A stretch of DNA of 64,000 nucleotides from JAPPOI01 sp028818055 (GTDB taxonomy: Bacteria; Pseudomonadota; Alphaproteobacteria; Rhodobacterales; Rhodobacteraceae): contig OZ253954.1 of the NCBI GenBank assembly GCA_965267405.1, positions 2,542,001 to 2,606,000 of the forward strand. The letters run 5' to 3'. Positions 52,984 through 62,181 of the stretch are shown one piece after another. The position numbers and the translations under genes are program-made. How positions within the stretch are numbered: the stretch's first letter is position 1; each line of letters starts with the position of its first letter. Under the pieces are notes generated by a model. The model worked only from the letters and a program-made list of their open reading frames with translations. It was not told the origin of the DNA and ran no database searches.

Positions 52984-53337
52984 ATGCTGACCACCCTTGA
53001 TCCCGGGATCTCGGATCGCGGTTCGAAGTACGCGGTCTCTGGCGCGCCTATTGCCACAAAAGATGATGCCAAGACGGTGCTGGCCGATCTGAAGCGGACC
53101 AAGAAGTTTGCCAAAGCCACCCACAATACGTGGGCAGCTGTGTTGGATGATGGACCAATCAAGAATGACGACGGCGAAGCGGGCGCGGGCATGATCATTG
53201 TCCGCATGCTTGAACGCGAAGGTATTCGAAATCACATGGTCATCGTGACGCGCTGGTATGGCGGCAAGCATCTTGGCGGCGATCGGTTTCGTCATGTTCA
53301 GGATTGTGTCGCGCACTATCTAGAAACGCTTCGTTAA
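52984..53337 (+). CDS. IMPACT/YigZ family protein
   Basis: A 117-residue UPF0029-type protein consisting of the N-terminal IMPACT domain only ('KKFAKATHNTWAAVLDDG', 'VIVTRWYGGKHLGGDRFRHV'). The family is linked to translation control; the C-terminal domain of YigZ is absent. Start at 52984 is seven bases after the DM13 gene, so they are likely co-transcribed. Confidence 0.82.
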   Translation: MLTTLDPGISDRGSKYAVSGAPIATKDDAKTVLADLKRTKKFAKATHNTWAAVLDDGPIKNDDGEAGAGMIIVRMLEREGIRNHMVIVTRWYGGKHLGGDRFRHVQDCVAHYLETLR

Positions 53338-53381
53338 GCCCCGCACGGTGCGCTCGTAGTTTCTCAACTGCAGCGTCCCGC

Positions 53382-53440
53382 GACATGTACAAATCTGCAC
53401 TTTGGCGGATTTTGACATGTACAAATGTGGGCTTTCGCGG
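53382..53440 (+). repeat. Tandem imperfect 27-base repeat upstream of hlyU
   Basis: Copies at 53382-53408 and 53414-53440 match at 23 of 27 positions with a 32-base period. Each begins GACATGTACAAAT, containing the palindrome TGTACA, and ends CTTT.GCGG. It lies about 120 bases before the HlyU gene start in a 224-base gap, as expected for a double operator. Factor unknown. Confidence 0.6.
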
Positions 53441-53561
53441 GTGCCTGCGGTCGTACAGGTAATGATCCGTGAATATTGGTTGCGGCGGCGCGCGCAGCTT
53501 CCGGCCTCTGCGGTTTTGCGGTATTATCTCAGCAAACAGCCTGTCAGGGGGCCCGAATTCA

Positions 53562-53840
53562 ATGTCCATTCTTTCCAAATTGTTTGGCGGCGGCGGCACA
53601 ACCAAAGCGGCGCAAACGTCCGAACCGGTCACCTATCAGGGCTTCCGCATAACGGCATCGCCCATGCCCGAGGGCTCACAGTTTCGGATCGCGGCCACCA
53701 TCGAAAAAGAGATCGGTGGCGAGCTGAAGACCCATCAATTGATCCGTGCCGATATGTTGAACGATCACAAAGACGCGGTTGAAGCCTCGATCAACAAAGC
53801 CAAAGTACTCATCGACCAGATGGGCGATAATCTTTTCTAA
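53562..53840 (+). CDS. HlyU family protein
   Basis: A 92-residue protein ('MSILSKLFGGGG', then 'YQGFRITASPMPEGSQFRIAATIE', 'LIRADMLNDHKDAVEASINKAKVLIDQ' pattern) matching HlyU-type proteins. In Vibrio HlyU is a winged-helix activator; this small alphaproteobacterial branch is uncharacterised and lacks an obvious recognition helix. Start at 53562 rather than the frame opening at 53469. A MOSC gene follows after 27 bases. Confidence 0.72.
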   Translation: MSILSKLFGGGGTTKAAQTSEPVTYQGFRITASPMPEGSQFRIAATIEKEIGGELKTHQLIRADMLNDHKDAVEASINKAKVLIDQMGDNLF

Positions 53841-53867
53841 AATGTAATTTAATCAGAGAGTTAGTAA

Positions 53868-54443
53868 ATGCCTGAGCCAGCAATACCCCCTGAAGATTTT
53901 CAATCGCTCGACCAATTGATGGACAAACTGCCGAACATTCTGGCGCAAGCGCCAAAAGAGACGGGCACGCTGGACATGATCGTTATGCGCCCCGAGCCCG
54001 AGGCGCGGGTTCTGCCGCAGACCTTCGACGTCAGCGCGGAATTGGGTGTCAACGGCGACCATTGGAAGGGTGGTTCCGGCTACGCGCTGGACGATGGCTC
54101 GGGCGATCCGGACGCTCAGATCTGCATGATGATGTCGGGCTGTATCGGCGCCATAGCTGGCGACATATCAAACTGGGCGCCTGCGGGGGACAACTTCTTT
54201 CTCGACATGGACCTGACGCCTTCGAACATGCCGCCCGGCACAAAGTTCGCTATTGGAACAGCTGAATTCGTCGTTACCGAAATGCCCCACAATGGCTGTC
54301 AAAAGTTCATCGACCGCTACGGGCGAGACGCCTGTCTTTTCGTGAACACTGGCAAGGGCAAAGAGCTGCGACTGCGTGGCATCTATGCCCGGGTGACCCG
54401 GGACGGGACCGTTTCGGTGGGTGACACTGTTCATAAACTGTGA
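53868..54443 (+). CDS. MOSC domain protein
   Basis: A 191-residue protein. The C-terminal half carries the MOSC signature with the conserved Cys ('HNGCQKFIDRYGRDAC') and the following 'LRGIYARVTRDGTVSVGDTV'. MOSC domains bind molybdenum cofactor or transfer sulphur; this single-domain type may handle molybdenum cofactor-linked reduction. ATG preceded by GAGAG; its stop overlaps the next GTG start. Confidence 0.8.
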   Translation: MPEPAIPPEDFQSLDQLMDKLPNILAQAPKETGTLDMIVMRPEPEARVLPQTFDVSAELGVNGDHWKGGSGYALDDGSGDPDAQICMMMSGCIGAIAGDISNWAPAGDNFFLDMDLTPSNMPPGTKFAIGTAEFVVTEMPHNGCQKFIDRYGRDACLFVNTGKGKELRLRGIYARVTRDGTVSVGDTVHKL

Positions 54444-54847
54444 GCGAAATCATACAGATAGAGACCAATGGACCAGGTCTTTACGAATTCACACATCGTC
54501 TTACTGATCTCGTTTGGGGAGACGGATTGCTGCACCTGTTTGTGCAACACACCAGCGCATCGTTGCTGATTCAGGAAAACGCGGACCCAGAGGTTCAAAC
54601 TGATCTGACCGAGTTTTTCCATCGGCTAGTCCCGCCTACCGATCATCCCTCGATGTCATACCTGACGCACACCTACGAAGGCCCAGACGACATGCCGGCT
54701 CACATCAAAGCAGCGATGATGCCGGTTAGTCTTAGTATTCCTGTGATGGGTGGTCGTCTCGGGCTCGGAACGTGGCAGGGTGTGTATCTATTCGAACACC
54801 GCAGCCGGCCGCATGTGCGCAAGGTTGTAGCGACGTTATTGACGTAA
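54440..54847 (+). CDS. yjbQ: YjbQ family protein (UPF0047)
   Basis: A 135-residue YjbQ-type protein, a group with weak secondary thiamine-phosphate synthase activity in E. coli but unknown main role. Family features: 'LLHLFVQHTSASLLIQENADP' pattern with conserved His and Ser, and 'GTWQGVYLFEHR' at the end. GTG start overlapping the MOSC stop (GTGA), so the two are coupled. Confidence 0.9.
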   Translation: MSEIIQIETNGPGLYEFTHRLTDLVWGDGLLHLFVQHTSASLLIQENADPEVQTDLTEFFHRLVPPTDHPSMSYLTHTYEGPDDMPAHIKAAMMPVSLSIPVMGGRLGLGTWQGVYLFEHRSRPHVRKVVATLLT

Positions 54848-54878
54848 CTTCTTTCTGGTTGAAGTACTCCGGGGTGGT

Positions 54879-54924
54879 CCGGAGGGGCAGAGCCCCTCCG
54901 GTGAATCGTGCCCCAAAGGGCACG
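54879..54924. terminator. Two successive hairpins between yjbQ and dodecin
   Basis: First: perfect 10-base stem with AGA loop at 54879-54901. Second: perfect 7-base stem with a 4-base loop at 54907-54924. They lie between convergent genes and probably stop both transcripts, though neither has a long U-tract. Confidence 0.65.
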
Positions 54925-54933
54925 AAACGCAGG

Positions 54934-55140
54934 TCAGTCTTCCAAAACGAAGGTCACCATCATGTTGACCTGGTAATGGTCGATCTCCCCGTCGTCTCCA
55001 ACCGCCACGGATTGTTCTTTAATCCAGGCGGATTTTACGTTTCTAAGGGTCTTGGCTGCGCGTTTGACGCCGTTCTCGACGGCGTCGTCGAAACCTTTTT
55101 TCGAAGTGGCTGAAATCTCGGTGACGCGTGCAATAGACAT
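54934..55140 (-). CDS. Dodecin, flavin-binding protein
   Basis: A 68-residue protein of full dodecin length. Dodecins form 12-mers that store or buffer flavins. Typical features: 'ARVTEISATSKKGFDDAV', an aromatic 'SAWIKEQS' for flavin stacking and 'YQVNMMVTFVLED' at the end. Notably close to the riboflavin synthesis genes that start at 55.4 kb, though on the opposite strand. Confidence 0.93.
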   Translation of the reverse strand: MSIARVTEISATSKKGFDDAVENGVKRAAKTLRNVKSAWIKEQSVAVGDDGEIDHYQVNMMVTFVLED

Positions 55141-55392
55141 ATCAAATCTCCCGTTGGATCGGCTTATGAAAACTACATGGCGATTGAAAATGATGGGGCA
55201 AAGGGGAAGTCGCAGCCATTCGCGTCATATGTGAAGAGATCTGGTTTGAATGCGCGCTCAAGGTGCAGACGCGCAACGCACGCGGGGCTTATTTGGTAGT
55301 GAAAATTCGCCTCTACCCAAAATGCGCCGATCGCCCTATAGTCCCTGTGGATGAAGGGGGAAACACCCCAAAGAAGGCAGGAGAAGAGGCGG

Positions 55393-55857
55393 ATGCGCTG
55401 CCCATTTTGCGGAAATATCGATACTCAGGTTAAGGATTCCCGGCCCGCCGAGGATCACGTAGCCATCCGGCGCCGCCGGTTTTGCCCAGCTTGCGGTGGG
55501 CGGTTCACCACCTATGAGCGTGTGCAATTGCGCGATCTCGTGGTCATCAAGTCCAACGGGCGTCGCGAAGACTTTGATCGCGACAAATTGGAGCGCTCGA
55601 TACGCATTGCGTTGCAAAAGCGCCCTGTTGAACCGGAACGCATGGATCAGATGATTTCAGGGATCGTTCGGCGCCTCGAAAGTATGGGTGAAACTGACAT
55701 ACCATCCAATACGATCGGCGAGATTGTGATGGAAAGTCTGGCACGCATCGACACTGTGGCTTATGTGCGTTTTGCCAGTGTTTACAAGAACTTCCAGGCT
55801 GCGGACGACTTCGACAAGTTTGTCAGCGAACTGCGCCCAGACACCAAGGAAGAGTGA
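55393..55857 (+). CDS. nrdR: Transcriptional repressor NrdR
   Basis: A 154-residue repressor of ribonucleotide reductase genes that senses ATP/dATP. The N-terminal zinc ribbon has four Cys ('MRCPFCG' and 'RRFCPACGGRFTTYER'), and the ATP-cone follows ('VIKSNGRREDFDRDKLE'). Start at 55393 is the family start; the frame is open from 55351. Its stop overlaps the ribD GTG start by 4 bases. Confidence 0.97.
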   Translation: MRCPFCGNIDTQVKDSRPAEDHVAIRRRRFCPACGGRFTTYERVQLRDLVVIKSNGRREDFDRDKLERSIRIALQKRPVEPERMDQMISGIVRRLESMGETDIPSNTIGEIVMESLARIDTVAYVRFASVYKNFQAADDFDKFVSELRPDTKEE

Positions 55858-56966
55858 CCGACACCGATCGGCAACATATGCGACACGCGCTGTCATTGGC
55901 GGCGCGTGGGCTCGGGCGTGTCTGGCCCAATCCGGCGGTCGGATGCGTCATTGTAAATGATGGCCGAGTTGTTGGCCGTGGACGAACCGTCGACGGCGGT
56001 CGGCCGCACGCCGAAACACAAGCCCTGGCGGTGGCAGGCCATCAAGCCGCGGGCGCGACCGTCTATGTGACTCTCGAACCCTGCGCCCATCAAGGACAAA
56101 CACCGCCCTGCGTTGATGCGTTGATATCAGCCGGTGTCGGCCGTGTTGTGATTGCTTGTGGCGACCCGGATCCGCGCGTGGCTGGAAAAGGGATAGAAAA
56201 GCTAAAGAAAGCTGGCATCCCGGTCACTACAAACTTCTTAGATGACGAAGCACAGGAACTTCAGAAAGGCTTTCTTTCCCGAGTCAGGCTCGGCCGCCCG
56301 ACATTGACGCTGAAACTTGGGATGACTCTCGATGGTCGGATTGCAACGGCCTCGGGTGAAAGCCAATGGATTACGGGACCGGATGCGCGCCGCGATGTGC
56401 ACCGGCTACGGTCCTCGCATGATGCTGTTTTGATCGGTGCGGGAACAGCACGAACAGACGACCCGATGTTGACCGTCCGGGGATTTGGGAACGTGCCGCA
56501 GCCTATTCGCGTCGTTGCCTCGCGTCACTTGAGATTGCTGGATCAAAGCCAACTCATGGCAACCGCCAGCGAAACGCCTGTTTGGCTGATTTGCGGAGAC
56601 GACGCCGCCCAAACCGATGTTGCGGAAACTTGGCGCGCAAACGGAGCGGAAATTATTCCGGTCGACACCCAAAATGGGCAGATTGCGCCTCGGGCGTTGC
56701 TTTCTGCGCTTGGATCGAAAGGCATCACGCGTGTGTTTTGTGAAGGTGGTGGAACGCTAGGGGCGTCTCTACTTGCCGAAGGCTGCGTCGATGATCTTGT
56801 TGTTTTTACAGCAGGAAAATTACTGGGGGCCGAAGGACAGCCCGGTGTTGGTGCACTCGGTCTGTCCGCACTGTCCGACGCACCCGAGTTTGAATTGGTG
56901 AGCGTCCAACGTATTGGAAACGATGTTCGACATCACTGGCGGCGACCCGTCACAGTCGCAGATTGA
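55854..56966 (+). CDS. ribD: Bifunctional riboflavin deaminase/reductase RibD
   Basis: Carries out deamination then reduction of the pyrimidine intermediate in riboflavin synthesis. In the 370-residue protein the N-terminal deaminase has zinc ligands in 'PHAETQAL' and 'PCAHQGQTPPC', and the C-terminal reductase begins near 145 ('TLKLGMTLDGRIA') with 'FCEGGGTLGASLL'. GTG start overlaps nrdR (GTGA). The 3' end overlaps the convergent kpsC gene by 17 bases. Confidence 0.95.
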   Translation: MTDTDRQHMRHALSLAARGLGRVWPNPAVGCVIVNDGRVVGRGRTVDGGRPHAETQALAVAGHQAAGATVYVTLEPCAHQGQTPPCVDALISAGVGRVVIACGDPDPRVAGKGIEKLKKAGIPVTTNFLDDEAQELQKGFLSRVRLGRPTLTLKLGMTLDGRIATASGESQWITGPDARRDVHRLRSSHDAVLIGAGTARTDDPMLTVRGFGNVPQPIRVVASRHLRLLDQSQLMATASETPVWLICGDDAAQTDVAETWRANGAEIIPVDTQNGQIAPRALLSALGSKGITRVFCEGGGTLGASLLAEGCVDDLVVFTAGKLLGAEGQPGVGALGLSALSDAPEFELVSVQRIGNDVRHHWRRPVTVAD

Positions 56967-58956
56967 GCCAACCGCGCAGTTGTTGAACGAAGTTTCCTCG
57001 CACCGGAGCGAAGATCTCATCCTTAGCGTTTTCTAACAGCCAAACGGCCTGCTCCGGGCTGATGGGTTTCCCAGATTGAGGGTGAAAATAACGTGGATAT
57101 CCAATCAAAACGGCATGCGCCAATCCCTCGAGTGTCACGTTGAAACCGCGATGTTCCGGTGCCGGCAGAGCGTCCGTTGTGAGTCCCCAACCAGCATAGA
57201 AGGGCAGTCCCAAGCAGGTGACCGGCTTTCTTCGAAGAAGCGCTTCAAAGCCGAGCGTCGAAGATATCGTCCAAACCTCGTCAGCCAAGTCGATCGCTGC
57301 GACAGCGCTTGCCTTGGTTAGCGCCATATCTGCCAGACCTGAAAGGTCTGTGTCGTCCACCGCACCAGCACGCAGGCCAGCTTCTACATCCGGATGCGGC
57401 TTCCAGATGATGCAGGCTTCTGGGTTTTGCTCGCGTACCCGGCGCAGTAGCCCCAGATTCGTGTTGATCTCTGGCGCTCCAAAAGTGATAGACGCGTCGT
57501 CTTCAACCTGGCCGACAACCAAGATTTTTTTACGATTTGGAACATCCAGCTTGGGATCACCGCCAACGTTGTATTTGGTCAATTTTGATTGATTGATACG
57601 TCCAATCAACTGTTGAGAACGTTGAATTTCTGCAAGTGGCAAACTGTCAGATTGAGAAATTAGCTTGTCCAAACGCGATAATTTCGAGGGATCGAAGTAG
57701 ATGCCTTCGTCATCTATCACCAGCGAAAGCGGTGAGACAAGGCTGGCACCTAATCCTCTTGATCTGAGAAAGCCATCCTCCATCTGCAGGTCGATGTCGG
57801 ACACGTCGCTCACACCCCACGACATCGATTTCTGGCCTGATGATCTGGCTCGAGAAACGGCTGCTGGCGCCGAACTTACAAACTTTATCGATTTTTCCGC
57901 ACCGAATGTGCGTCGCATGAACGGGCGCTTCCATCTGCGAAATCCGGCGGCAACATAACCGGGTCTATCTTCTCTGTAAGCACGGGATTGAGCCGCCAAA
58001 GAAGATATCACATCTTCAACCTCACACAGAGAGTCCGAGATCGGATCATACCAAGTGGGGTACAGGATCATCGCCGCTGCAAATAGTTGCGCCCGGGTCA
58101 GATTTCGTCCTCTGCGCGGGAATGTTTGCTCGTCGACCGTCCGTTCCCATCCTGCGTAGAATGGCGTCCCGAAAACCCGTGGTTTGTGGCCAGCAAAAAT
58201 AGCTTCAAACCCAAGTGTTGAAGAATGCGTGTAAACCCCGACGGCTCCGTCCAACAGGTTCCATGGGCTTACAGGTGCACCAAAAATTTCGGCTCGATCG
58301 ACTTTCAACTCGCTGTTAAAATGACCCTTTCGCGCGCCTGAAGGTGTCTCTGGATGCGTCTTGACGAGGATACGCGTGCCTGGGTTTTCATCGGCAGCGG
58401 CGACCAGCATTTCCTCGAAGTCAGATTTGCCAGCTCCGCAAAGTGCTGCGTCCCCTTCAGACTGGTCGATGACCAGTACATAGCCGGGTTCGGGAACTTC
58501 AAGGGTCGGATCGGTCGCCGAATATTTCCCCAAATGCCAATACTTTAGCTGTTCGATCGCCGCCTTTGCACGGTTCAAAAGAGTCGTATCGTCAAGCTCT
58601 GCCGTTGCCAGGATCTTTTCCAAATCGGAAGGTTCACTTGAATCAAAGTGTACTCCTGTCCGATCCAGACAAAGACCAGCAGGCGTTGTCGCTTTGACGC
58701 GTCCGGGGTGTACGGAGCGCAAAAACGCATCTTCTACCGTCAGGATCGGGCTATCGGTCCAACCTGCAACGGCCTCTCCACGCCACGCGGTGGGCGTTCG
58801 GCCCCAGACGCCCACGAAATCTCCGTCTTGAGGAATTCCCGTTGAGACGTCCCAACCTGCCAAAGAGAGAATGCGGCGCATGTCGCGCCGCATCAAAAGC
58901 CCACCATTGTAGGCACATAGTCGTGTCCGCGATTCAGGCGGTGGGGACGTCGTCAC
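56950..58956 (-). CDS. kpsC: Capsule polysaccharide Kdo transferase KpsC
   Basis: A 668-residue retaining beta-Kdo transferase that helps build the poly-Kdo linker of group 2-type capsules. Two homologous halves are clear: 'FLRSVHPG...GVHFDSSEPSDLE' in the first and 'FLRSRGLG...GIYFDPSKLSRLD' in the second. Each half ends with a 'THSSTLGFEAIFAGHKP' or 'TISSTLGFEALLRRKP' motif. GTG start overlaps the preceding lipoprotein gene (GTGA). Last gene of the capsule unit. Confidence 0.92.
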   Translation of the reverse strand: MTTSPPPESRTRLCAYNGGLLMRRDMRRILSLAGWDVSTGIPQDGDFVGVWGRTPTAWRGEAVAGWTDSPILTVEDAFLRSVHPGRVKATTPAGLCLDRTGVHFDSSEPSDLEKILATAELDDTTLLNRAKAAIEQLKYWHLGKYSATDPTLEVPEPGYVLVIDQSEGDAALCGAGKSDFEEMLVAAADENPGTRILVKTHPETPSGARKGHFNSELKVDRAEIFGAPVSPWNLLDGAVGVYTHSSTLGFEAIFAGHKPRVFGTPFYAGWERTVDEQTFPRRGRNLTRAQLFAAAMILYPTWYDPISDSLCEVEDVISSLAAQSRAYREDRPGYVAAGFRRWKRPFMRRTFGAEKSIKFVSSAPAAVSRARSSGQKSMSWGVSDVSDIDLQMEDGFLRSRGLGASLVSPLSLVIDDEGIYFDPSKLSRLDKLISQSDSLPLAEIQRSQQLIGRINQSKLTKYNVGGDPKLDVPNRKKILVVGQVEDDASITFGAPEINTNLGLLRRVREQNPEACIIWKPHPDVEAGLRAGAVDDTDLSGLADMALTKASAVAAIDLADEVWTISSTLGFEALLRRKPVTCLGLPFYAGWGLTTDALPAPEHRGFNVTLEGLAHAVLIGYPRYFHPQSGKPISPEQAVWLLENAKDEIFAPVRGNFVQQLRGWLNLRL

Positions 58957-60083
58957 TCTGCCAGCGAGTCGATGGCCGATGCAGTTTGCAACGGAGCGAC
59001 AATTGCACCCAGAACTTTCGAGAACTGAGTATACGGCGCTTCTGTCACGTAAACGGTATCTGCATCCCGGATAATGAAGTCGCGCGCCTGAAAGACGCCT
59101 GTCGGGCTGGTAAGGTCCAGAACATAGATCATGCGTTGATCTTCGATCAGGTCTGACCGCCCCAGAACCTTGTTCGCGATTTGGGCAGGTTCATCGCGGA
59201 AGACGAAAATCCCGGTTGGGTCGGCGCTGGCTGTCGACAAGCCTCCCACGTTGGCCAAAGCTTCAATGGCCGAGATAGACTGGGTATCAAACGGGACTTT
59301 CACTTGTGCGCCCGTGGCTCCGAGCGCTGTGAAGAAACGGGTGTCTTCCTCGACCAGAATTCGGTCGCCGGCACGCAATGCGATGTCCAACCGGGGATCG
59401 GCATACAAGTCCTGCAGCCAGATCGTCCCGGAATGAGCACCACGGATCAACGTGATTTGTGTGATTTCCGGAGGAAGCGTGATGCCGCCAGCCTGCGCCA
59501 ACATCGCAGTCAGAGTTCGCGTTGGGCGTTCGATTGCGTAAACCCCTTGGCCGCCAACGCCGCCAATCAGCGAAACAGTGGCTCCATCACCTGGAAGGCG
59601 ACGAACGAGGACCTGTGGATCAGGTGTCTGGGCTTCCAGTTTTTCGGTAATGATCCTGCGGATCGCTTCCGTTGTGTTTCCCGACGCTTTGATGCGGCCC
59701 GCATAAGGGACAAAAATAAACCCGCTGCCATCGACCTGGATTTCTTCAAGCGTTGAGCCGCCAGATGAAGCAGAAGCAAGCAATCCGTCTTCGACGTTTT
59801 CCCAAATTGTTAGGCCAAGCGTATCACCCGGGCGTACGGTGTCCGAGCCAAGCGCGGCGGCATTGGTCAGGCCTTCTGCGAAACCAAGCGCAGGAACAAC
59901 TCCGGTCGCCTCTGTCACGCGGTCGGTAACAGATACAACAAAGGCATCGCCTTGTTTTTGCACGGATCCTTCAAAGATTTCATTCTTGGTGGGACCTGAT
60001 CTTGGTAGCGCACAGCCTGCCAAAACACTGGTCATTACGCAAAACGCGATAAAACGCGCGCGGCGTTTTGTTGTAATATTCAC
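58953..60083 (-). CDS. Polysaccharide export lipoprotein (Wza/KpsD family)
   Basis: A 376-residue outer-membrane export protein. The lipobox 'LAGC' ends the signal near residue 24. The polysaccharide-export domain follows ('VRPGDTLGLTIWENVEDGLL', 'VPYAGRIKASGNTTEAI'), then SLBB-type repeats ('VSLIGGVGGQGVYAIE', 'GGITLPPEI'). It would form the outer-membrane channel for the capsule finished by KpsC and KpsS. Start is GTG. Confidence 0.88.
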   Translation of the reverse strand: MNITTKRRARFIAFCVMTSVLAGCALPRSGPTKNEIFEGSVQKQGDAFVVSVTDRVTEATGVVPALGFAEGLTNAAALGSDTVRPGDTLGLTIWENVEDGLLASASSGGSTLEEIQVDGSGFIFVPYAGRIKASGNTTEAIRRIITEKLEAQTPDPQVLVRRLPGDGATVSLIGGVGGQGVYAIERPTRTLTAMLAQAGGITLPPEITQITLIRGAHSGTIWLQDLYADPRLDIALRAGDRILVEEDTRFFTALGATGAQVKVPFDTQSISAIEALANVGGLSTASADPTGIFVFRDEPAQIANKVLGRSDLIEDQRMIYVLDLTSPTGVFQARDFIIRDADTVYVTEAPYTQFSKVLGAIVAPLQTASAIDSLAE

Positions 60084-60179
60084 TGCCCGGTCTCCTCGAC
60101 CTTATAATTGCCTGCCTCGGCTGATTTTGCAGGAACGATAGCGAGGAGGGGTCGAAAATTCCAGTTTTCCGCCGATGCG

Positions 60180-61514
60180 TCAGTTTACGACGGCGAGGTG
60201 TTGCCCACGAGCCTCAGACGGTGAAAGTACTGCTTCATATGGACTTTGAGCAGACAGCATGAGGTCTGGAAGCTTACGCAAAAGACGCCGTCGCCCAGCT
60301 GATGAGTAATATCCCCCGCGAATCTGTGACGTTTCCAGAAGAAACTGGCGATACGTCGAATAAGCGTTGATATCGGGTTGGTCTGGCGAACTGAAGAATT
60401 CGGCCAATGGTTGATTGGAAGTGAATGCATCACGTCGATAAACGGCTTGGCCAAAAGCTTTCAAAGGCAAGCCTCGCCATAATGCCTGTTCCGCGGACGT
60501 CGAATTCACGGTCACGGCGCTTTCGGCATGATCCAGAAGTTGTGCAAGTTTGCCCCCAGACACAAAGTGGATCCTCCCGTCCAGAGAATACTTTTGCGTA
60601 AGTTTAATGATTAGGGGCTGCAGGGGTTCGCGTCCGTCCTCTAGGGGGTGCGCTTTCAAAACGAGGTGATGGTGCTGAGGGGCGCCGTCACTGAATCCTT
60701 GGAAAACCAATTCTAAGAACTGTCTCTGGCTGGTGAAATTTGAATTGTCTCTGAAATTGGCGTCATGTGCGAGCTGCAGCAAAACGACGTGATAGGGAAA
60801 ATGCCCGAGGCGAATTCGTTGTGTCGCCAGTCGGCGTGCCATGCGACGTGCGGGCATTGACATCAATTTATTGATATATAACCAGAATTCCCCTTGGGGA
60901 TCGGGCGTCCGATGCGGGCGATATTGGGGAAAATTCCTTCGACCCAACATAAGGAATGCATGATAAACGGCGCCCCAAAAAACGTGCTGTCGTGTTTCAC
61001 CCCAGCGGTCGGGCGGGCTGCGAAGTTCGCCAGACCGACCGTCCAAAGCTTCTTCCATTGCATCCAAAGACAGCCCGATCAGGGGAGATTGCGCATTCGT
61101 TCCGCCGCGCTCGTATGTCACCCAGTAGGGCCTGAGATAGCCTTCCTCGAATACATGGGTGCACAGGCCTTTCTCGCGAGCTACTTCCAAGGCCACTTTG
61201 TGAAAATATCGACTGGCGCCATAGCAAACGATGTCTGTGGTTTCGGTGGTTCTCAAATGTTCTTCAAGCCAAGCTTTCCAGCGGTCTCGCGTTCCATGAT
61301 ACGGCGAAAAGTTTTCGCGCCGTCCCCAGAACTTTTGGTCTCCGGAATTGAAACCCACGCGACCAACTGTGGCACCTGCACGGGTCAACTGCTTCGCTAA
61401 TCCAGCAAAAAAAGGTCCATGTGGCCCCTGCAAGAAGAGAAAGCGCCTGCCAATGGCGTTAATTGCCCGATTGCTCATGCGCGGACTATAGGCTTGCGAA
61501 TCTGGAGATGTCAC
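60180..61514 (-). CDS. kpsS: Capsule polysaccharide Kdo transferase KpsS
   Basis: A 444-residue protein that starts the Kdo linker on the capsule lipid anchor. Family features: 'FLFLQGPHGPFFAGLAKQL' at the N-terminus, 'FEEGYLRPYWVTYERGG' in the middle and 'SAVTVNSTSAEQALWRGLPLKAFG' for the acceptor or Kdo site. GTG at 61514 with AAGG eight bases before it; ATG at 61478 is an alternative. First gene of the capsule unit, divergent from ribE. Confidence 0.9.
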   Translation of the reverse strand: MTSPDSQAYSPRMSNRAINAIGRRFLFLQGPHGPFFAGLAKQLTRAGATVGRVGFNSGDQKFWGRRENFSPYHGTRDRWKAWLEEHLRTTETTDIVCYGASRYFHKVALEVAREKGLCTHVFEEGYLRPYWVTYERGGTNAQSPLIGLSLDAMEEALDGRSGELRSPPDRWGETRQHVFWGAVYHAFLMLGRRNFPQYRPHRTPDPQGEFWLYINKLMSMPARRMARRLATQRIRLGHFPYHVVLLQLAHDANFRDNSNFTSQRQFLELVFQGFSDGAPQHHHLVLKAHPLEDGREPLQPLIIKLTQKYSLDGRIHFVSGGKLAQLLDHAESAVTVNSTSAEQALWRGLPLKAFGQAVYRRDAFTSNQPLAEFFSSPDQPDINAYSTYRQFLLETSQIRGGYYSSAGRRRLLRKLPDLMLSAQSPYEAVLSPSEARGQHLAVVN

Positions 61515-61581
61515 GTCCTGTACCTTGCGTGGCTACGTTCACGGGTTTAACTGCTTGGAAGACGGACTTGGGAGCAACGCA

Positions 61582-62181
61582 ATGTTTACCGGCATCATAA
61601 CGGATATCGGCGAAATCCAGGCAATGAAGCAAGAAGGTGATCTGACTGTTCGGATTGGCACAAGCTATGACATCGATTCAATCGACCTTGGTGCATCAAT
61701 CGCCTGTGATGGGGTGTGTCTGACAGTTGTTGCTATGGGTACAGAACCAAGCGGATGGTTTGATGTACAGGTCTCGGCCGAGACGGTCTCGAAAACCAAC
61801 TTGGACGTCTGGTCGGTGGGGCGACGCGTCAACCTGGAACGTGCGTTGAAGGTTGGCGACGAATTGGGGGGGCATATCGTATCGGGTCACGTCGATGGCG
61901 TTGCCTTGGTATCGATGCTTCGCGAAGAAGGTGACAGTACACGCGTTACGCTTGACGCTCCGCCTGAATTGGCAAAGTTCATCGCGCCCAAGGGATCGGT
62001 TGCTTTGAACGGCACGTCATTGACTGTGAACGAGGTCGAAGGGCCGAGCTTTGGCATCAACTTCATTCCGCATACCAAGGCCGTGACAACTTGGGGTCAG
62101 GTCGCAGTCGGTGATCGTGTGAACCTCGAGATCGACACGCTTGCGCGCTACGTTGCGCGTCTGAACGAGGTCATGGGATGA
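61582..62181 (+). CDS. ribE: Riboflavin synthase alpha chain RibE
   Basis: Final riboflavin step: dismutation of two dimethyl-ribityllumazine molecules. The 199-residue protein has two lumazine-binding domains. The catalytic N-terminus 'MFTGIITDIGEI' fixes the start at 61582 although the frame opens at 61525. 'SGHVDG' and 'NGTSLTVNEV' mark the second half. Its stop overlaps the next gene (ATGA). Confidence 0.95.
   Translation: MFTGIITDIGEIQAMKQEGDLTVRIGTSYDIDSIDLGASIACDGVCLTVVAMGTEPSGWFDVQVSAETVSKTNLDVWSVGRRVNLERALKVGDELGGHIVSGHVDGVALVSMLREEGDSTRVTLDAPPELAKFIAPKGSVALNGTSLTVNEVEGPSFGINFIPHTKAVTTWGQVAVGDRVNLEIDTLARYVARLNEVMG

Noticed and set aside
55141..55392. Possible FMN riboswitch before nrdR-ribD
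   Set aside because: I looked for the conserved RFN element blocks in front of nrdR and ribE and did not see them.
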